64,000 nt of DNA. It comes from Polyangiaceae bacterium UTPRO1 (GTDB taxonomy: Bacteria; Desulfobacterota; Binatia; UTPRO1). Shown here in pieces: positions 27,624 through 36,524 of the stretch. Every line of letters begins with the position of its first letter. The first letter of the stretch is position 1. The stretch spans positions 45,885 through 109,884 of the forward strand of contig MWST01000010.1 in NCBI GenBank assembly GCA_002050235.1, given 5' to 3'. The position numbers and the translations under genes are program-made. The notes below the pieces were generated by a model. It did not search any database. It worked only from the letters and a program-made list of their open reading frames with translations, and had not been told where the DNA came from.

Positions 27624-28637
27624 ATGCTCTCGGAGATGTTCGACGCGACGCGCAACGCGACCGCCAGGCTCCTCGACGTCGTCACCTGGGGCGCGGCTCG
27701 TAGAGCGGTAGATGCGGTTCGCTACCGGCCGCGCCGGCTCGATCTCGTCCTCGCCGGCTCGGTCGCGCAGGCCGATCTGCCGCCGCCGGTCGCCCGCTGG
27801 ATCGCGGACGCGCGGACATGGCCGCCGGTCCGGCGCGCCGCCGGCCTCCCGCACGGCTTCGTACGTCTGCTCACCGCCGCGGCCGGTCGCTGGCTCGGCC
27901 CCACTGCGGCCGCGCTCGTACGCTGGAGCTCCGGCGCGGTCGCCGCGGTCGCCGACCACGCCGGCGCCTCGACGCTGGAGCTACCGCTGCGCGCCAGCGC
28001 CCACCCCGGCATGCTGGTTCCGCACCTCCATCACGTCGCCGTGCTGGCGATCGACATCCGCGGCTTCTCGCGCCTGACGCACGCCCTCCACGATACGCAG
28101 TACCTGGCCGATCTCATCGGCGCCTACCTCACGGAGATGACCGAGATCGTCGAGGACCAGCGCGGAGTCGTCTTCCAGTATACGGGCGACGGCCTGCTGG
28201 CACTCTTCCTGCCCGAGCTCGCGGGCACCGACACCGGACCGATGTTCGCCCGCATCGCGCACCAGACCGGCCGCGAGCTGCACGCGCGGTTCGATGCGCT
28301 CGCAGCGCGCTGGCGCAGCGAGTGGCGCCGGGAGGGACGAGAGATTCCGGCGATCGGTCTCGGTGTCGGCGTGAGCTTCGGCCGGGCCACGATCGGCCTT
28401 CTCGGCCCGTCGGGGAAGAAGCAGTTCGGCGCCATCGGCGAGCCCGTGAACCAGGCCGCGTATCTATGCTCGCAGGCGCCCGCCGGCACGGTCGTCGTCG
28501 ACCGCGACGCCTTCCGGCGCGCCGGCGCCCCGCTGCCCCCCGACCGCATCGTCCGCCTGCGCTCGAAGAAGCGCCACCAGCGCATCGACACCGTCTGGCT
28601 CCGCTACGGCGCCCGAGCTCGGCCGTCGCGTCGCTAG
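27624..28637 (+). CDS. Class III adenylate/guanylate cyclase-like protein, probably altered active site
   Basis: A 337-aa protein. Residues 1-~130 are a helical region with no transmembrane segment; 135-~328 are a class III cyclase homology domain. Both metal aspartates are present: Asp144 in 'VLAIDIRGFSRLTH' and Asp189 in 'FQYTGDGLLALF'. The usual 'GDxVNxAARL' line reads 'IGEPVNQAAYL', so the transition-state Arg five residues into the Asn-x3-Arg motif is Tyr280, while Asn276 is kept. The enzyme may be weak, use another residue, or act as a sensor or pseudo-cyclase. It stands alone with unrelated neighbours. Start codon uncertain by a few residues (another ATG lies at codon 5). Confidence 0.75.
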   Translation: MLSEMFDATRNATARLLDVVTWGAARRAVDAVRYRPRRLDLVLAGSVAQADLPPPVARWIADARTWPPVRRAAGLPHGFVRLLTAAAGRWLGPTAAALVRWSSGAVAAVADHAGASTLELPLRASAHPGMLVPHLHHVAVLAIDIRGFSRLTHALHDTQYLADLIGAYLTEMTEIVEDQRGVVFQYTGDGLLALFLPELAGTDTGPMFARIAHQTGRELHARFDALAARWRSEWRREGREIPAIGLGVGVSFGRATIGLLGPSGKKQFGAIGEPVNQAAYLCSQAPAGTVVVDRDAFRRAGAPLPPDRIVRLRSKKRHQRIDTVWLRYGARARPSRR

Positions 28638-29207
28638 CGCGCCCCGGTCCCGAGCCGTACCGGCAGCGCGCGTTCGCATCAGCCCCACGGCGGGAGCTGC
28701 TGCCGCGCATACAGCAGTCGAGTCTGGAGTGCCCCCTCGGCAGTCTCGGGGACACGGGTGTGCGCCGCTGTCAGGGCTAGGTCGATCTAACCGCCGTCAG
28801 TTCGGCGGATCTGACTGCGTCGGGGATAGCGACCGGCAGCGCGGGTGGGGCAGCTCTATTCGCTTCGCCCACTCCGATCCTCCGCCTACCGTGCGCCGCG
28901 AGCGGCACGCGCCGCTTTTCACCGCGTCCGCCACACCAGCGCCGCCCGTCATCTCCTCCAGTGACATGCGGCCCGTAAGTGCCGCACCGTCTGCTTACGG
29001 ACGTTGCAATGAGCGGAGCTCACCGCTGTGGCGCCCTGCGATCCCGTCACCGTCGTGGACAGGACCGTCGTCCAGGTTGGTCGCATCAGCGAAGCCAGCT
29101 GCCGCGCCCTACGATCCCGACGCCCTCTGCATGCTCCCCGCGCTCGGTGCGTCCACGCTTCCGGCCTCCACACTCCCCGCTCGTACGCTCCGCGCTGCAT
29201 TACACGC
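28638..29207. other. Long gene-free region upstream of the HNH gene
   Basis: About 570 bp without a credible gene. Base composition is lower in GC and without the codon-position bias of the neighbours. It could be remnant DNA from the insertion that brought the HNH gene. I see no terminal inverted repeats. Confidence 0.35.
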
Positions 29208-29236
29208 TTGACGCCGGGAATAGTTTCGCCTATTCT
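29208..29236 (+). promoter_or_regulatory. Sigma-70-like promoter of the HNH gene
   Basis: TTGACG (29208-29213), a 17-bp spacer and TATTCT (29231-29236) make the best consensus promoter in the window. Transcription would start near 29243, about 38 bp before the GTG of the HNH gene. Confidence 0.55.
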
Positions 29237-29280
29237 TCGCCTACTGGAGTGGTGTCTCTTTCGTTTGCTGGATCGTTTAC

Positions 29281-31422
29281 GTGCGCGCCTATAGTCCGAT
29301 TAGCCGTCGGGGTTCTTCCTCGCAGGGACGCCAGCTGCCACCGGATCGTCTGCAGCGTCCCGGCGGTGCGGCCCGTCACGGCGACGATCCCGCGAGCGCA
29401 AGCACACGGACGACCGGACGGACGCGGCTCGCCGCCCGGCTCGACGCCGAGTTACGCGCCATCTGCCGTACTGAGGCTGCGGCGCGCCGCGATCTCGGCC
29501 GCGCAGCACGAGCATTGATCGCGGCTCGTAGCTACCGCTGTCTGGGCTTCGCACGACTCGCCGATTATGCCCGGGAGCGGCTCGGGGTGTCAGCGCGCAC
29601 ACTCGAGCTGGCGGCCTGGCTCGTGACCCGGCTCGAAGCGCTGCCGCTCGTCGCCGCGGCCTTCGATCGTTCGGAGATCACCTGGACGCAGGCGCGGGCG
29701 ATCGCCCGGGTGGCAGGAGAGGGGGAACAAGCCGCCTGGCTCGTGCGAGCGCGGTCGCTTACCGCCGCCGAGCTGGAAGAGCTGACCCGTACGAGCGTCG
29801 CCGCGACAGGATCTCCGCCGGAGCCCGGCGAGCTCGACGACGAGCTCGCGGTACGCATACGCATACCTTGCCCGGCACGTCTGCGTGCCCTCTGGCGACG
29901 CGCCCTCGAGCTCGCCAGTCGTGTCGCCGGCGAGGCCCTGGCGACCTGGCGTGCCGCGGAGGTCATTGCCGCCGAAGCGTTCGCAGGACGGCCGGCGCGG
30001 ACGTGGTTGGGCAACCGCCTGCCGCCTCCGACGATGCGGCGCACCCGCCACACGCACAACATCAGATTCGATGAGGCCGGGATTGAGTCCGAACTCCTGC
30101 CATCTACTGTTATGCAGCGCACCGACCACACGCAGCGACTCCAAGCGGCGGCAAGCGGATCGGCGGCGGTGGGCGGTGCGGACTCGTGTCCGCTCGGCGC
30201 CGCAGCCGGCGCGTGTGAACACTCGGTCGTCGCCGCCGTGCGTTCTCGAACCGCCGACACCGTACCCCATGCACGTCACGAACGGTCCACGTCCCCTACC
30301 CGGCTCGATGCCTTCACGCTCGACACCCGTCTGCTCGCGGCGATCACGGCGCTGCGCACGAACGAAGCGAAGATCGGCCGGCTGTTGTGGATATTCGTCG
30401 ATCGGCGCTTCTATCGTGCGCTCGGGTGGCGCAGCCTCGACGAGTACGTCCGCGAACGAATCGGGATCTCGACCCGCAAGGCGTGGGCGCTCCTCAGAGT
30501 CGAGCGGCGCGCCCGCCCGATAGCGACGTTCGCGCAGAGCTACGAGGACGGCTCCCTCTCGTGGGTGCGAGCTCTGACGCTGCTGCCGGTGATCTCGCCC
30601 CGAAATGCCGACCCATGGCTCGCCCGGGCAACGAGCGTGACGGTGCGCCGTCTTACGGACGAGGTCAACTGGGTGCTCGATGCTCGCGACCTGCTCGGAC
30701 CCGACGCATCGCTCGATCCGCCGCCGGCCGGCAGCAGGCTCGTATCCATGTCGACGAGGCCGCCTGAGGGAGCGGCGCTCGTCTCAGGCCCGCGGGAGGC
30801 GTCGGCGCAACCCGGTCGTACGGCGACGTGCTCGTGCCGCGAAACGGCACTCGCTGATCGACTGCAAATCGGTACGTTGACTGCACCGGCAGCAGCGTCG
30901 ATGCCGACCCCGTGCGAGTGCCGCAAAACGTCACTTGCCTCAGGTGGCCGGGTTCGCGGCATCGATGGTTTACCGACAATGGAGGTCTGCGACGCCGAGG
31001 TGACGCTCACGACTCCGGTCAGCGTTGCGGCGTTGTTCAGGAATACGCTCGACGTCTACGGCCGCGCCGGCGAACCGCGCTGGGCAGCATTCGAACGCAT
31101 GCTGCGGCACGTTATCGCGGAATGGGAGCGGCTGCCTCGCCACCGCGATCCAGTGTTCGCTCGCGACGGCTGGCGGTGCACCGTACCGGGCTGCAGCTCG
31201 CGGCGAAACCTTCACGACCATCATGTCCGCTTTCGCTCACGGGGCGGTGTCAACGGGCGTGAAAATCGTACGACTATATGCGCCGCGCACCATCTTCATG
31301 GCGTTCACGACGGTACGATCCGCGTGTCGGGTACGGCGCCGGATGATCTCGCGTGGGATCTTGGCGTCCGCGCTGCTGCACCGCCGCTTCTCCGTTACAT
31401 CGGCGACATACTGCGCTCGTAA
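29281..31422 (+). CDS. HNH endonuclease with duplicated DUF222-like helical module
   Basis: A 713-aa protein. Near the C-terminus (residues ~627-675), 'RDGWRCTVPGCSSRRNLHDH' followed by 'HV' and then 'ENRTTICAAHHLHGVHDG' gives the HNH core with zinc-type Cys and His residues. The N-terminal part holds two copies of a helical unit. Copy one (~85-150) has 'YRCLGFARLADYARERLGVS' and 'SEITWTQARAIARVA'; copy two (~370-440) has 'FYRALGWRSLDEYVRERIGI' and 'GSLSWVRALTLLPVI'. The stretch between and after is low-complexity and lower in GC. Such genes occur in many scattered copies in related genomes and are suspected selfish elements; target unknown. The GTG start is the first in frame and could be later. 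Confidence 0.75.
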   Translation: MRAYSPISRRGSSSQGRQLPPDRLQRPGGAARHGDDPASASTRTTGRTRLAARLDAELRAICRTEAAARRDLGRAARALIAARSYRCLGFARLADYARERLGVSARTLELAAWLVTRLEALPLVAAAFDRSEITWTQARAIARVAGEGEQAAWLVRARSLTAAELEELTRTSVAATGSPPEPGELDDELAVRIRIPCPARLRALWRRALELASRVAGEALATWRAAEVIAAEAFAGRPARTWLGNRLPPPTMRRTRHTHNIRFDEAGIESELLPSTVMQRTDHTQRLQAAASGSAAVGGADSCPLGAAAGACEHSVVAAVRSRTADTVPHARHERSTSPTRLDAFTLDTRLLAAITALRTNEAKIGRLLWIFVDRRFYRALGWRSLDEYVRERIGISTRKAWALLRVERRARPIATFAQSYEDGSLSWVRALTLLPVISPRNADPWLARATSVTVRRLTDEVNWVLDARDLLGPDASLDPPPAGSRLVSMSTRPPEGAALVSGPREASAQPGRTATCSCRETALADRLQIGTLTAPAAASMPTPCECRKTSLASGGRVRGIDGLPTMEVCDAEVTLTTPVSVAALFRNTLDVYGRAGEPRWAAFERMLRHVIAEWERLPRHRDPVFARDGWRCTVPGCSSRRNLHDHHVRFRSRGGVNGRENRTTICAAHHLHGVHDGTIRVSGTAPDDLAWDLGVRAAAPPLLRYIGDILRS

Positions 31423-31442
31423 CGGCGGCGACGGCAGCGCCC

Positions 31443-32546
31443 TCACCGAGCAGTCGCAGCGTTCATGGTCTCCAGGTAGACCTGCTCCACCGCCGCGGCC
31501 GCCCGCGTCCACGAGAACTCGGTGGCGCGCAGGAGGCCGAGGGCGCGGTACGTCGCGGCCGTAGCGGGGGTGCCGACCATGGCGATCAGCGCCCGGGCGA
31601 GCGCCTCCGCGCTCGCTTCGTCGACGAGCAGCGCGGCATCGCCCGTGACCTCGGGGACGGCGCTCCGCCGGAGAGCGATCACCGGACACCCGCACGCCAT
31701 GGCCTCGACGAGCGTGAGACCGAAGCCCTCGTACGACGAGGGATTAACCAGCACCGAGGCGCTGCCGTAGAAGAGCGGCAGCTCGGAGGCGGCGAGCGGA
31801 CCGATCAGCCGGACGCGCTCGCGCGGGAGCGCGGGTCGATAGCCCGGGCGAATCCGGCCGGCGAGGACGAGCTCGGCGCCGGGGAGAGCCGGTGCGGCGC
31901 GTGCGAATGCCGCAGCGAGGAGCTCGACGTTCTTCCGCGGCTGCAGCGTACCGAGGTAGGCGACGAGCGGCCCGCCGCCCAGTCCGTGACGAGCGCGGAA
32001 CTCCTGCAGCGCCGCAGGGTCGGTCACGGGTCGGAAGCGCGCGCTCACGCCGTTCGGCACCGTGCGCACCTTGGCGGCAAAGCGCGGGAAGCGCGCCCGC
32101 AGGTCGGCGGCGGCATGCTCGGACACGGTCACGATCGCGCACGCGGCGCGAGCGGCGTGCGGCGTCTCGGCGCGCAAGTGCCAGCGCTGCGCCAGCGCGA
32201 AGCTCTCGGGGTGGTGGTACACGGCGAGGTCGTGGATCGTCACCACCGCCGGAGAGCGACAGCCGAGCGGCACGACGTTCTTGGTGCCGTGGTAGAGATC
32301 GGCGCCGACGCGCCGGAGTGCGCGCGGTACCAGGACGTGGTCCCAGAGCGGCTGCATCCACGGCGTCCGGAGCGGCAGGTGCTCGACCGCAACCGGCATG
32401 TCGGCGAACGCCTCGGGGCCGTCGGTGAGGACGGTGTACTCGAGGCCCGGTGTCCGGCGCTCGCCGAGGGCGCGCACCAACTCCACCGCATAGGTCGCGG
32501 GGCCGCCGATGGTGCGCGTGATCGCGCCGATGGCGATCCGGGTCAT
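31443..32546 (-). CDS. GT4-family glycosyltransferase
   Basis: A 367-aa GT-B enzyme starting at ATG 32546, which overlaps the upstream stop as ATGA. A much longer in-frame reading upstream runs over the GT2 gene and is spurious. 'AITRTIGGPATYAVELVRAL' is the N-terminal acceptor-side motif. 'VTIHDLAVYHHPESF' and 'TVSEHAAADL' follow, then 'YLGTLQPRKNVELLAAAF' and the signature 'VNPSSYEGFGLTLVEAMACG'. Typical of mannosyl- or rhamnosyltransferases in capsule and O-antigen clusters. Last gene of the four-glycosyltransferase operon. Confidence 0.88.
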   Translation of the reverse strand: MTRIAIGAITRTIGGPATYAVELVRALGERRTPGLEYTVLTDGPEAFADMPVAVEHLPLRTPWMQPLWDHVLVPRALRRVGADLYHGTKNVVPLGCRSPAVVTIHDLAVYHHPESFALAQRWHLRAETPHAARAACAIVTVSEHAAADLRARFPRFAAKVRTVPNGVSARFRPVTDPAALQEFRARHGLGGGPLVAYLGTLQPRKNVELLAAAFARAAPALPGAELVLAGRIRPGYRPALPRERVRLIGPLAASELPLFYGSASVLVNPSSYEGFGLTLVEAMACGCPVIALRRSAVPEVTGDAALLVDEASAEALARALIAMVGTPATAATYRALGLLRATEFSWTRAAAAVEQVYLETMNAATAR

Positions 32547-33484
32547 GCGGCTGCCGCTGCCGCCGCCGCGAGCGCCGGCGGCGGGCCGCTTCGCGCCCGC
32601 AGGCCGTCGGCGGCGCCGCGGCCGAGCGCCCGCACGACCGCGGCCGGGCCGCCGCGGAGCCCGTATCCGGCCGCGCTCGCCGCCAGCATCGCCGCATAGG
32701 TCGGCGCGAAGAGCAGCCAGGTGAGGAGACCGCCGTGGCGGCGGACCAGGAGCGGCAAGTTGCGCGCCTTCAGGTACGCGGCGAGCGGCGTCAGGCCGCC
32801 GGCGAAGCCGCGAAAACCCGCGTGACGCACGGTAGTCGCCGGCGCCACGACGATGCGGAAACCGGCGGCGCGCGCCCGCAGGCAGTAATCGACTTCCTCG
32901 TAGTAGGCGAAGAAGCTCTCTTCGAGGCCGCCGATCCGCTCGAAGCAGGCGCGGGTCACGAGGAAGGCGACGCCGATGACGCTCGCCACGGCCCGCGGCG
33001 CCGCGCCGCCGCCGCGCACCCGGAGCCAGGTGCGGGGCAAGCAGACGAGCGGCAGCCACACGCGCTCGCCGCGCGATACTTCGCGCCCGCTCGCAGCGTC
33101 GACGATGCGCGGCGCCACGATGCCGACTCCGGGATCGCCGGCGACGACCGCCATGAGCGTCGCCGGGAGATCGGGCGCCACCTCGGCGTCGTCGTTCAGC
33201 ACCAGGACCGCCGCCGCCCCGCGCGCGAACGCCGCCGCCAGACCGACGTTCACGGCGCCGGCGAAGCCGCGGTTCTCCGCGAGCGCGATCATCTCGACGT
33301 CGGCGCGGCCGGCGAGCGCCGCGGAGAGCGCCTCGCGCTCCGGCGGCCGCGAGCCGTTGTCGACGACGAACGCCTGCACGGGCACGGTCGTCTCGAGGCG
33401 AGCGAGCGAGCCGATGGCGGCGGCGGCGGCCGCGGCGCGGTTCCACGTCGGCACGACGACGCCGATCGCAGCCGGATGCGTCAT
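32543..33484 (-). CDS. GT2 glycosyltransferase, rhamnosyltransferase (WbbL)-like
   Basis: A 313-aa GT-A enzyme: 'VVVPTWNRAAAAAAAI', 'VVDNGSRPPER', 'NRGFAGAVNVGLAAAF', 'LVLNDDAEVAPDLP' and 'GGLEESFFAYYEEVDYCLRA'. The order is that of the enzyme at 4.3-5.3 kb, so the two loci use paralogous enzymes. A C-terminal hydrophobic region ('LLTWLLFAPTYAAMLAASAA') may anchor it, and the tail is an unusual poly-Ala run. Overlaps both neighbours by 4 bp (ATGA). It would add a deoxyhexose-type residue to a lipid-linked oligosaccharide; donor not known. Confidence 0.87.
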   Translation of the reverse strand: MTHPAAIGVVVPTWNRAAAAAAAIGSLARLETTVPVQAFVVDNGSRPPEREALSAALAGRADVEMIALAENRGFAGAVNVGLAAAFARGAAAVLVLNDDAEVAPDLPATLMAVVAGDPGVGIVAPRIVDAASGREVSRGERVWLPLVCLPRTWLRVRGGGAAPRAVASVIGVAFLVTRACFERIGGLEESFFAYYEEVDYCLRARAAGFRIVVAPATTVRHAGFRGFAGGLTPLAAYLKARNLPLLVRRHGGLLTWLLFAPTYAAMLAASAAGYGLRGGPAAVVRALGRGAADGLRARSGPPPALAAAAAAAA

Positions 33485-34689
33485 GCCTCCCAGCCGACCG
33501 GCGCGCCGGCGAGCACGGGTGCCGGCGCCGCTGCCTCGCCGGCAGTGAAGCGCGCCCCGAGATCGGGGAACGCAGCCGCGAGCACCGTCGCCAGCCGCGC
33601 GCCCTGCGCATCGGCGTCGAGATGCTCGGCGAGGAGCCGGCCGGCGGCGGCGCCGATCCGGGGCGCCAGCTCCGGCGTGTCGCGCAGGCGCCGCAGCGCC
33701 GCCGCGAGCGCGCCCGCGTCCCCGGCCCGCACCGCCAGGATGTCATCGCCGGGCGTGAAGACTTCGCGCAGCGCCGGGGTGTCGGCGGTGACGACGGCGC
33801 GACCGCACGCCGCCGCCTGATAGACCTTGGTGGGAATCACCATGCGCGCCTTGCTCGTCGTTCCGAAGATGCCGAGGGCGACGTCGCAGCCGGCGAGGTA
33901 CTGCGGCAGTTCGTCGTAGGCGACCCAGTCGATGATCTCGATGTCGGCGGCGCCGCGCGCGGCGGCGAGGCGCATCGTCGCCTCGCGCTCGGGACCGGTG
34001 CCGATCATCGTCATCCGCACACCCCCTTCGCGCCCGAGGCGCGCCGCCGCCTCGACGATCACCTCGGTGCCGTGCAGCGGTACGTACTGTCCGTAGAAGA
34101 GCACGCGCAGCGGCTCCGCCGCGGTCCGCGTCCGCGCCGGCGTCGGCCGGAACGGCGGCTCGGCGCCGAGGTAGAGCGTCGCGGTCCGCGCCCGCGGCGT
34201 CAGCCGCGCCGCGATCCAGCGCCGATGACTCTCGGTGTCGGTGAGCACGAGATCCGGCCATTCGAGCGTGCGGCGGTCGAGGAACCGCGCCGCCCGACCC
34301 TCGAGGCCGGTGCGCCGGTAGACGCGGCGGTCGTCGACGAGGGTCTCGGTGAGCGTCACCAGCGGCGCAAACACCAGACGCGCCCGCCGGCCCGCGACCA
34401 GACGCGCCAGGAGCACGTCGAGCTGGCCGTTGAAGCCCGTCACCACGAGGTCCGGGGGCGGCAAGGCGCGGTAGCGGCGGCGCAGGCGCGCGGCGGCAGC
34501 CAAGTACGCGAGTCCGAGGCGGGCGAGGCTCCGGGCTCCGAAAAAGCTCGCGTGCTTGTCGCGAGTCCGCTCCCAGAGCGGCTCGTGGCAGACGTCGACG
34601 GCGATGCCGGCCGCCTGCAGCGCGGCGGCGAGGAGGCGGTTGGCGGGGTGCGCAGCGCTGTAGGTTCCGAAGAGGACGGCGCGGATCAT
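33481..34689 (-). CDS. GT4-like glycosyltransferase
   Basis: A 402-aa GT-B protein starting MIRAVLFGTYSAAHPANRLL. 'PDLVVTGFNGQLDVLLARL' and 'LVFAPLVTLTETLVDDRRVY' form the N-terminal domain. 'RVLFYGQYVPLHGTEVIVEA' and 'GIFGTTSKARMVIPTKVYQA' belong to the donor domain, in which the usual 'E-G-F/W-G-x-x-x-x-E' line is replaced by 'PTKVYQAAACGRAVV'. That variant is common in sugar-transferring enzymes of Bacteroidetes and deltaproteobacterial clusters. It overlaps its neighbours by 4 bp on each side. Confidence 0.82.
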   Translation of the reverse strand: MIRAVLFGTYSAAHPANRLLAAALQAAGIAVDVCHEPLWERTRDKHASFFGARSLARLGLAYLAAAARLRRRYRALPPPDLVVTGFNGQLDVLLARLVAGRRARLVFAPLVTLTETLVDDRRVYRRTGLEGRAARFLDRRTLEWPDLVLTDTESHRRWIAARLTPRARTATLYLGAEPPFRPTPARTRTAAEPLRVLFYGQYVPLHGTEVIVEAAARLGREGGVRMTMIGTGPEREATMRLAAARGAADIEIIDWVAYDELPQYLAGCDVALGIFGTTSKARMVIPTKVYQAAACGRAVVTADTPALREVFTPGDDILAVRAGDAGALAAALRRLRDTPELAPRIGAAAGRLLAEHLDADAQGARLATVLAAAFPDLGARFTAGEAAAPAPVLAGAPVGWEA

Positions 34690-35708
34690 CGCGGCCGTCG
34701 GTCCGCGGCGCGACGCGGTGCCGCCTCGTCCCCGCGCCGCGGCGGCCGGTGCGTCCCGGAGCCGGCACCGACGTGCAGCTCGAGCCGCCGCATGCGCATC
34801 AGGATCTCCTCCGAGAGCTGGCGGTTGCGTCCGATCAGGTCGGCGAGCACTCCGAAGAGCCAGGTCACCGCGCCGATCATCAGGAGCGCACCCCCGAGGA
34901 TCAACGACTGGATGTGTCCGGCGCCGCCCTCGGTGAAGTAGTACCAGAGGAAGCGGGCGCCGATCGCGGTCGAGATCGCGATCAGGATGCCGCCGCCCAG
35001 AAAGAAGAATTTGAAGGGCTCGTAGAAGGCGTACATGCGCAGCAGCGTCGCCACCGAGCGCCGGATGTAGTGCGACGCTCCCGAGAAGAGCCGCGACGGC
35101 CGCTCGGTCGGGCGCGTGCGCACCGGCACGTGCGTCACCGCGATCTGCTTCTTCCCCGCCTGGATGATGGTCTCGAGGGTGTAGGTGAAGTCGGAGAGGA
35201 CGTTCATCTTGAGCGCCGCCGCCCGGCTGACGGCGCGGAAGCCGCTCGTGGCGTCGGGGATCGAGGTGCCGGAGAGCTGCCGCACCGCCCAGCTCCCGAG
35301 CCCCTGGAGGACGCGCTTGGTGAAGCTGAAGTGCTCGAGGCGGGAGGGATTGCGATCCCCGATCACCATGTCGGCTTCGCCGCGCAGGATCGGCTGCGCG
35401 AGCGCCTCGATGTCGCGGGCGTCGTACTGATTGTCGGCGTCGGTGTTGACGATGACGTCGGCGCCGCGCTGCAGGGCGCGGTCGAGCCCGGCGGCGAAGG
35501 CGCGCGCCAGGCCCTGGTGGTTGGGGAAGCGCACGACCTCGTGGACGCCGTGCGCCAGGGCGACGTCGGCGGTCGCGTCGCTGCTGCCGTCGTCGATGAC
35601 GATCACCTCGACCTCGTCGAAGCCGCGGACCTGGTGCGGCAGGGCCGCGAGCGCATGCGGGAGCGCCTCCTCCTCGTTCAGGCAGGGGATCTGGATGACC
35701 AGCTTCAT
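34686..35708 (-). CDS. Membrane GT2 polyprenyl-phosphate glycosyltransferase (GtrB/ArnC-like)
   Basis: A 340-aa protein from ATG 35708 (MKLVIQIPCLNEEEALPHAL). Residues 1-~230 are GT2 with 'IPCLNEEE', 'VIDDGSSDATADVA', 'NTDADNQYDARDIE' and 'DATSGFRAVSR'. Two C-terminal transmembrane helices follow ('FFFLGGGILIAISTAIGARF' and 'SLILGGALLMIGAVTWLFGV'), then a charged tail. This is the architecture of GtrB/ArnC enzymes that charge polyprenyl phosphate with a hexose or aminoarabinose. First gene of a tight four-gene operon, preceded by a perfect TTGACA on the minus strand (35752-35747). Confidence 0.87.
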   Translation of the reverse strand: MKLVIQIPCLNEEEALPHALAALPHQVRGFDEVEVIVIDDGSSDATADVALAHGVHEVVRFPNHQGLARAFAAGLDRALQRGADVIVNTDADNQYDARDIEALAQPILRGEADMVIGDRNPSRLEHFSFTKRVLQGLGSWAVRQLSGTSIPDATSGFRAVSRAAALKMNVLSDFTYTLETIIQAGKKQIAVTHVPVRTRPTERPSRLFSGASHYIRRSVATLLRMYAFYEPFKFFFLGGGILIAISTAIGARFLWYYFTEGGAGHIQSLILGGALLMIGAVTWLFGVLADLIGRNRQLSEEILMRMRRLELHVGAGSGTHRPPRRGDEAAPRRAADRRPR

Positions 35709-35723
35709 GGACCGATCCGCCGA

Positions 35724-35752
35724 GGGTGACACAGCCTCCGGATGGGTGTCAA
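35724..35752 (-). promoter_or_regulatory. Possible promoter of the four-GT operon
   Basis: On the minus strand a perfect TTGACA lies at 35752-35747 just after an A-rich stretch. The -10 region 17 bp downstream (TCACCC, 35729-35724) is poor, so only the -35 is persuasive. Confidence 0.3.
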
Positions 35753-35819
35753 AGCCCTATTTTTCGCTGAGATACGGCGAGGCGGCAACCCACGCGCCCC
35801 GCTGCCCGACGGCGCCGGC

Positions 35820-36524
35820 TCAGACCGCCGACATCCAGAGGTCGAGGAGTGCCGGCACCACGGTCAGGTCCGCGGCGACCCAGGCGGCGCCGGCCTGGAA
35901 GAGCCGCTCCTCGCTGCCCTCGCCGCCGAGGACGCCGATCGTCAGGATGTCCGCAGCCTGGGCGGCGCGCATGTCGTTCGGGCTATCGCCGATACCAAGC
36001 GCATCTGCGGCCTCGACGCCGAGCCGGCGCAGCGCCTCGCGGTGCATGTCGGGCGCCGGCTTCGGCGGGAAGAGGGTCGAGCGGCCGAGGACCGCACCGA
36101 AGCGGTCGGCGACGCCGAGGCGCGCGAGCGCAGCCCGGATCGGGGCCTCGCCGTTGGCGCTCACTATCCCGAGCGCGATGCCGCGCGACGCCGCGAGATC
36201 GAGGAGCTCGCCGGCGCCGCGCAGCCAGCCGGCCCGCGCCGCGCCGGCGTGCTCGTGGTGCTCGAGGATCGCCAGGGCGCGGTCGCGAACGACGTCGGCG
36301 TGGGCCCGCGAGGTACCGGACGCGAGCGCCGCGTCGAGCGCCACGAAGAGTCCGAAGGCATAGCTCCGGCGGGTCACGTGCTCGGGGTCGAGACCTTCTG
36401 CCCGATAGAGCTCCATGACCGCGCTCCGTGCCGCCGCCCAGTCGACCCAGCGGCCGAAGTCGGTGAGCGTGTGGTCGAAATCGAAGACGATCGCGCGCAG
36501 CGTTCGTGCTGCGGGAACGCTCAC
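35820..36524 (-). CDS. HAD-family hydrolase
   Basis: A 234-aa protein with GTG start at 36524 that overlaps the upstream stop (GTGA). 'AIVFDFDHTLTDFGRWVDWA' is HAD motif I (DxD). 'LGIVSANGEAPIR' corresponds to motif II, 'FPPKPAPDMHREALRRLG' supplies the motif III Lys, and 'ALGIGDSPNDMRAAQAA' is motif IV. The helical cap between motif I and II gives the phosphoglycolate-phosphatase-like subclass. Substrate unknown; the two genes upstream are uncharacterised, so context does not help. Confidence 0.85.
   Translation of the reverse strand: MSVPAARTLRAIVFDFDHTLTDFGRWVDWAAARSAVMELYRAEGLDPEHVTRRSYAFGLFVALDAALASGTSRAHADVVRDRALAILEHHEHAGAARAGWLRGAGELLDLAASRGIALGIVSANGEAPIRAALARLGVADRFGAVLGRSTLFPPKPAPDMHREALRRLGVEAADALGIGDSPNDMRAAQAADILTIGVLGGEGSEERLFQAGAAWVAADLTVVPALLDLWMSAV

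Noticed and set aside
28638..29280. Small genes or an insertion sequence in the gap
   Set aside because: Short frames here lack coding bias and motifs, and no inverted terminal repeats or target duplication were found by eye.
31443..33746. A single 767-aa protein joining the GT4 and sequence opposite/over the GT2
   Set aside because: The N-terminal half is an out-of-frame reading of the GT2 gene; the GT4 starts properly at 32546 with an ATGA overlap.
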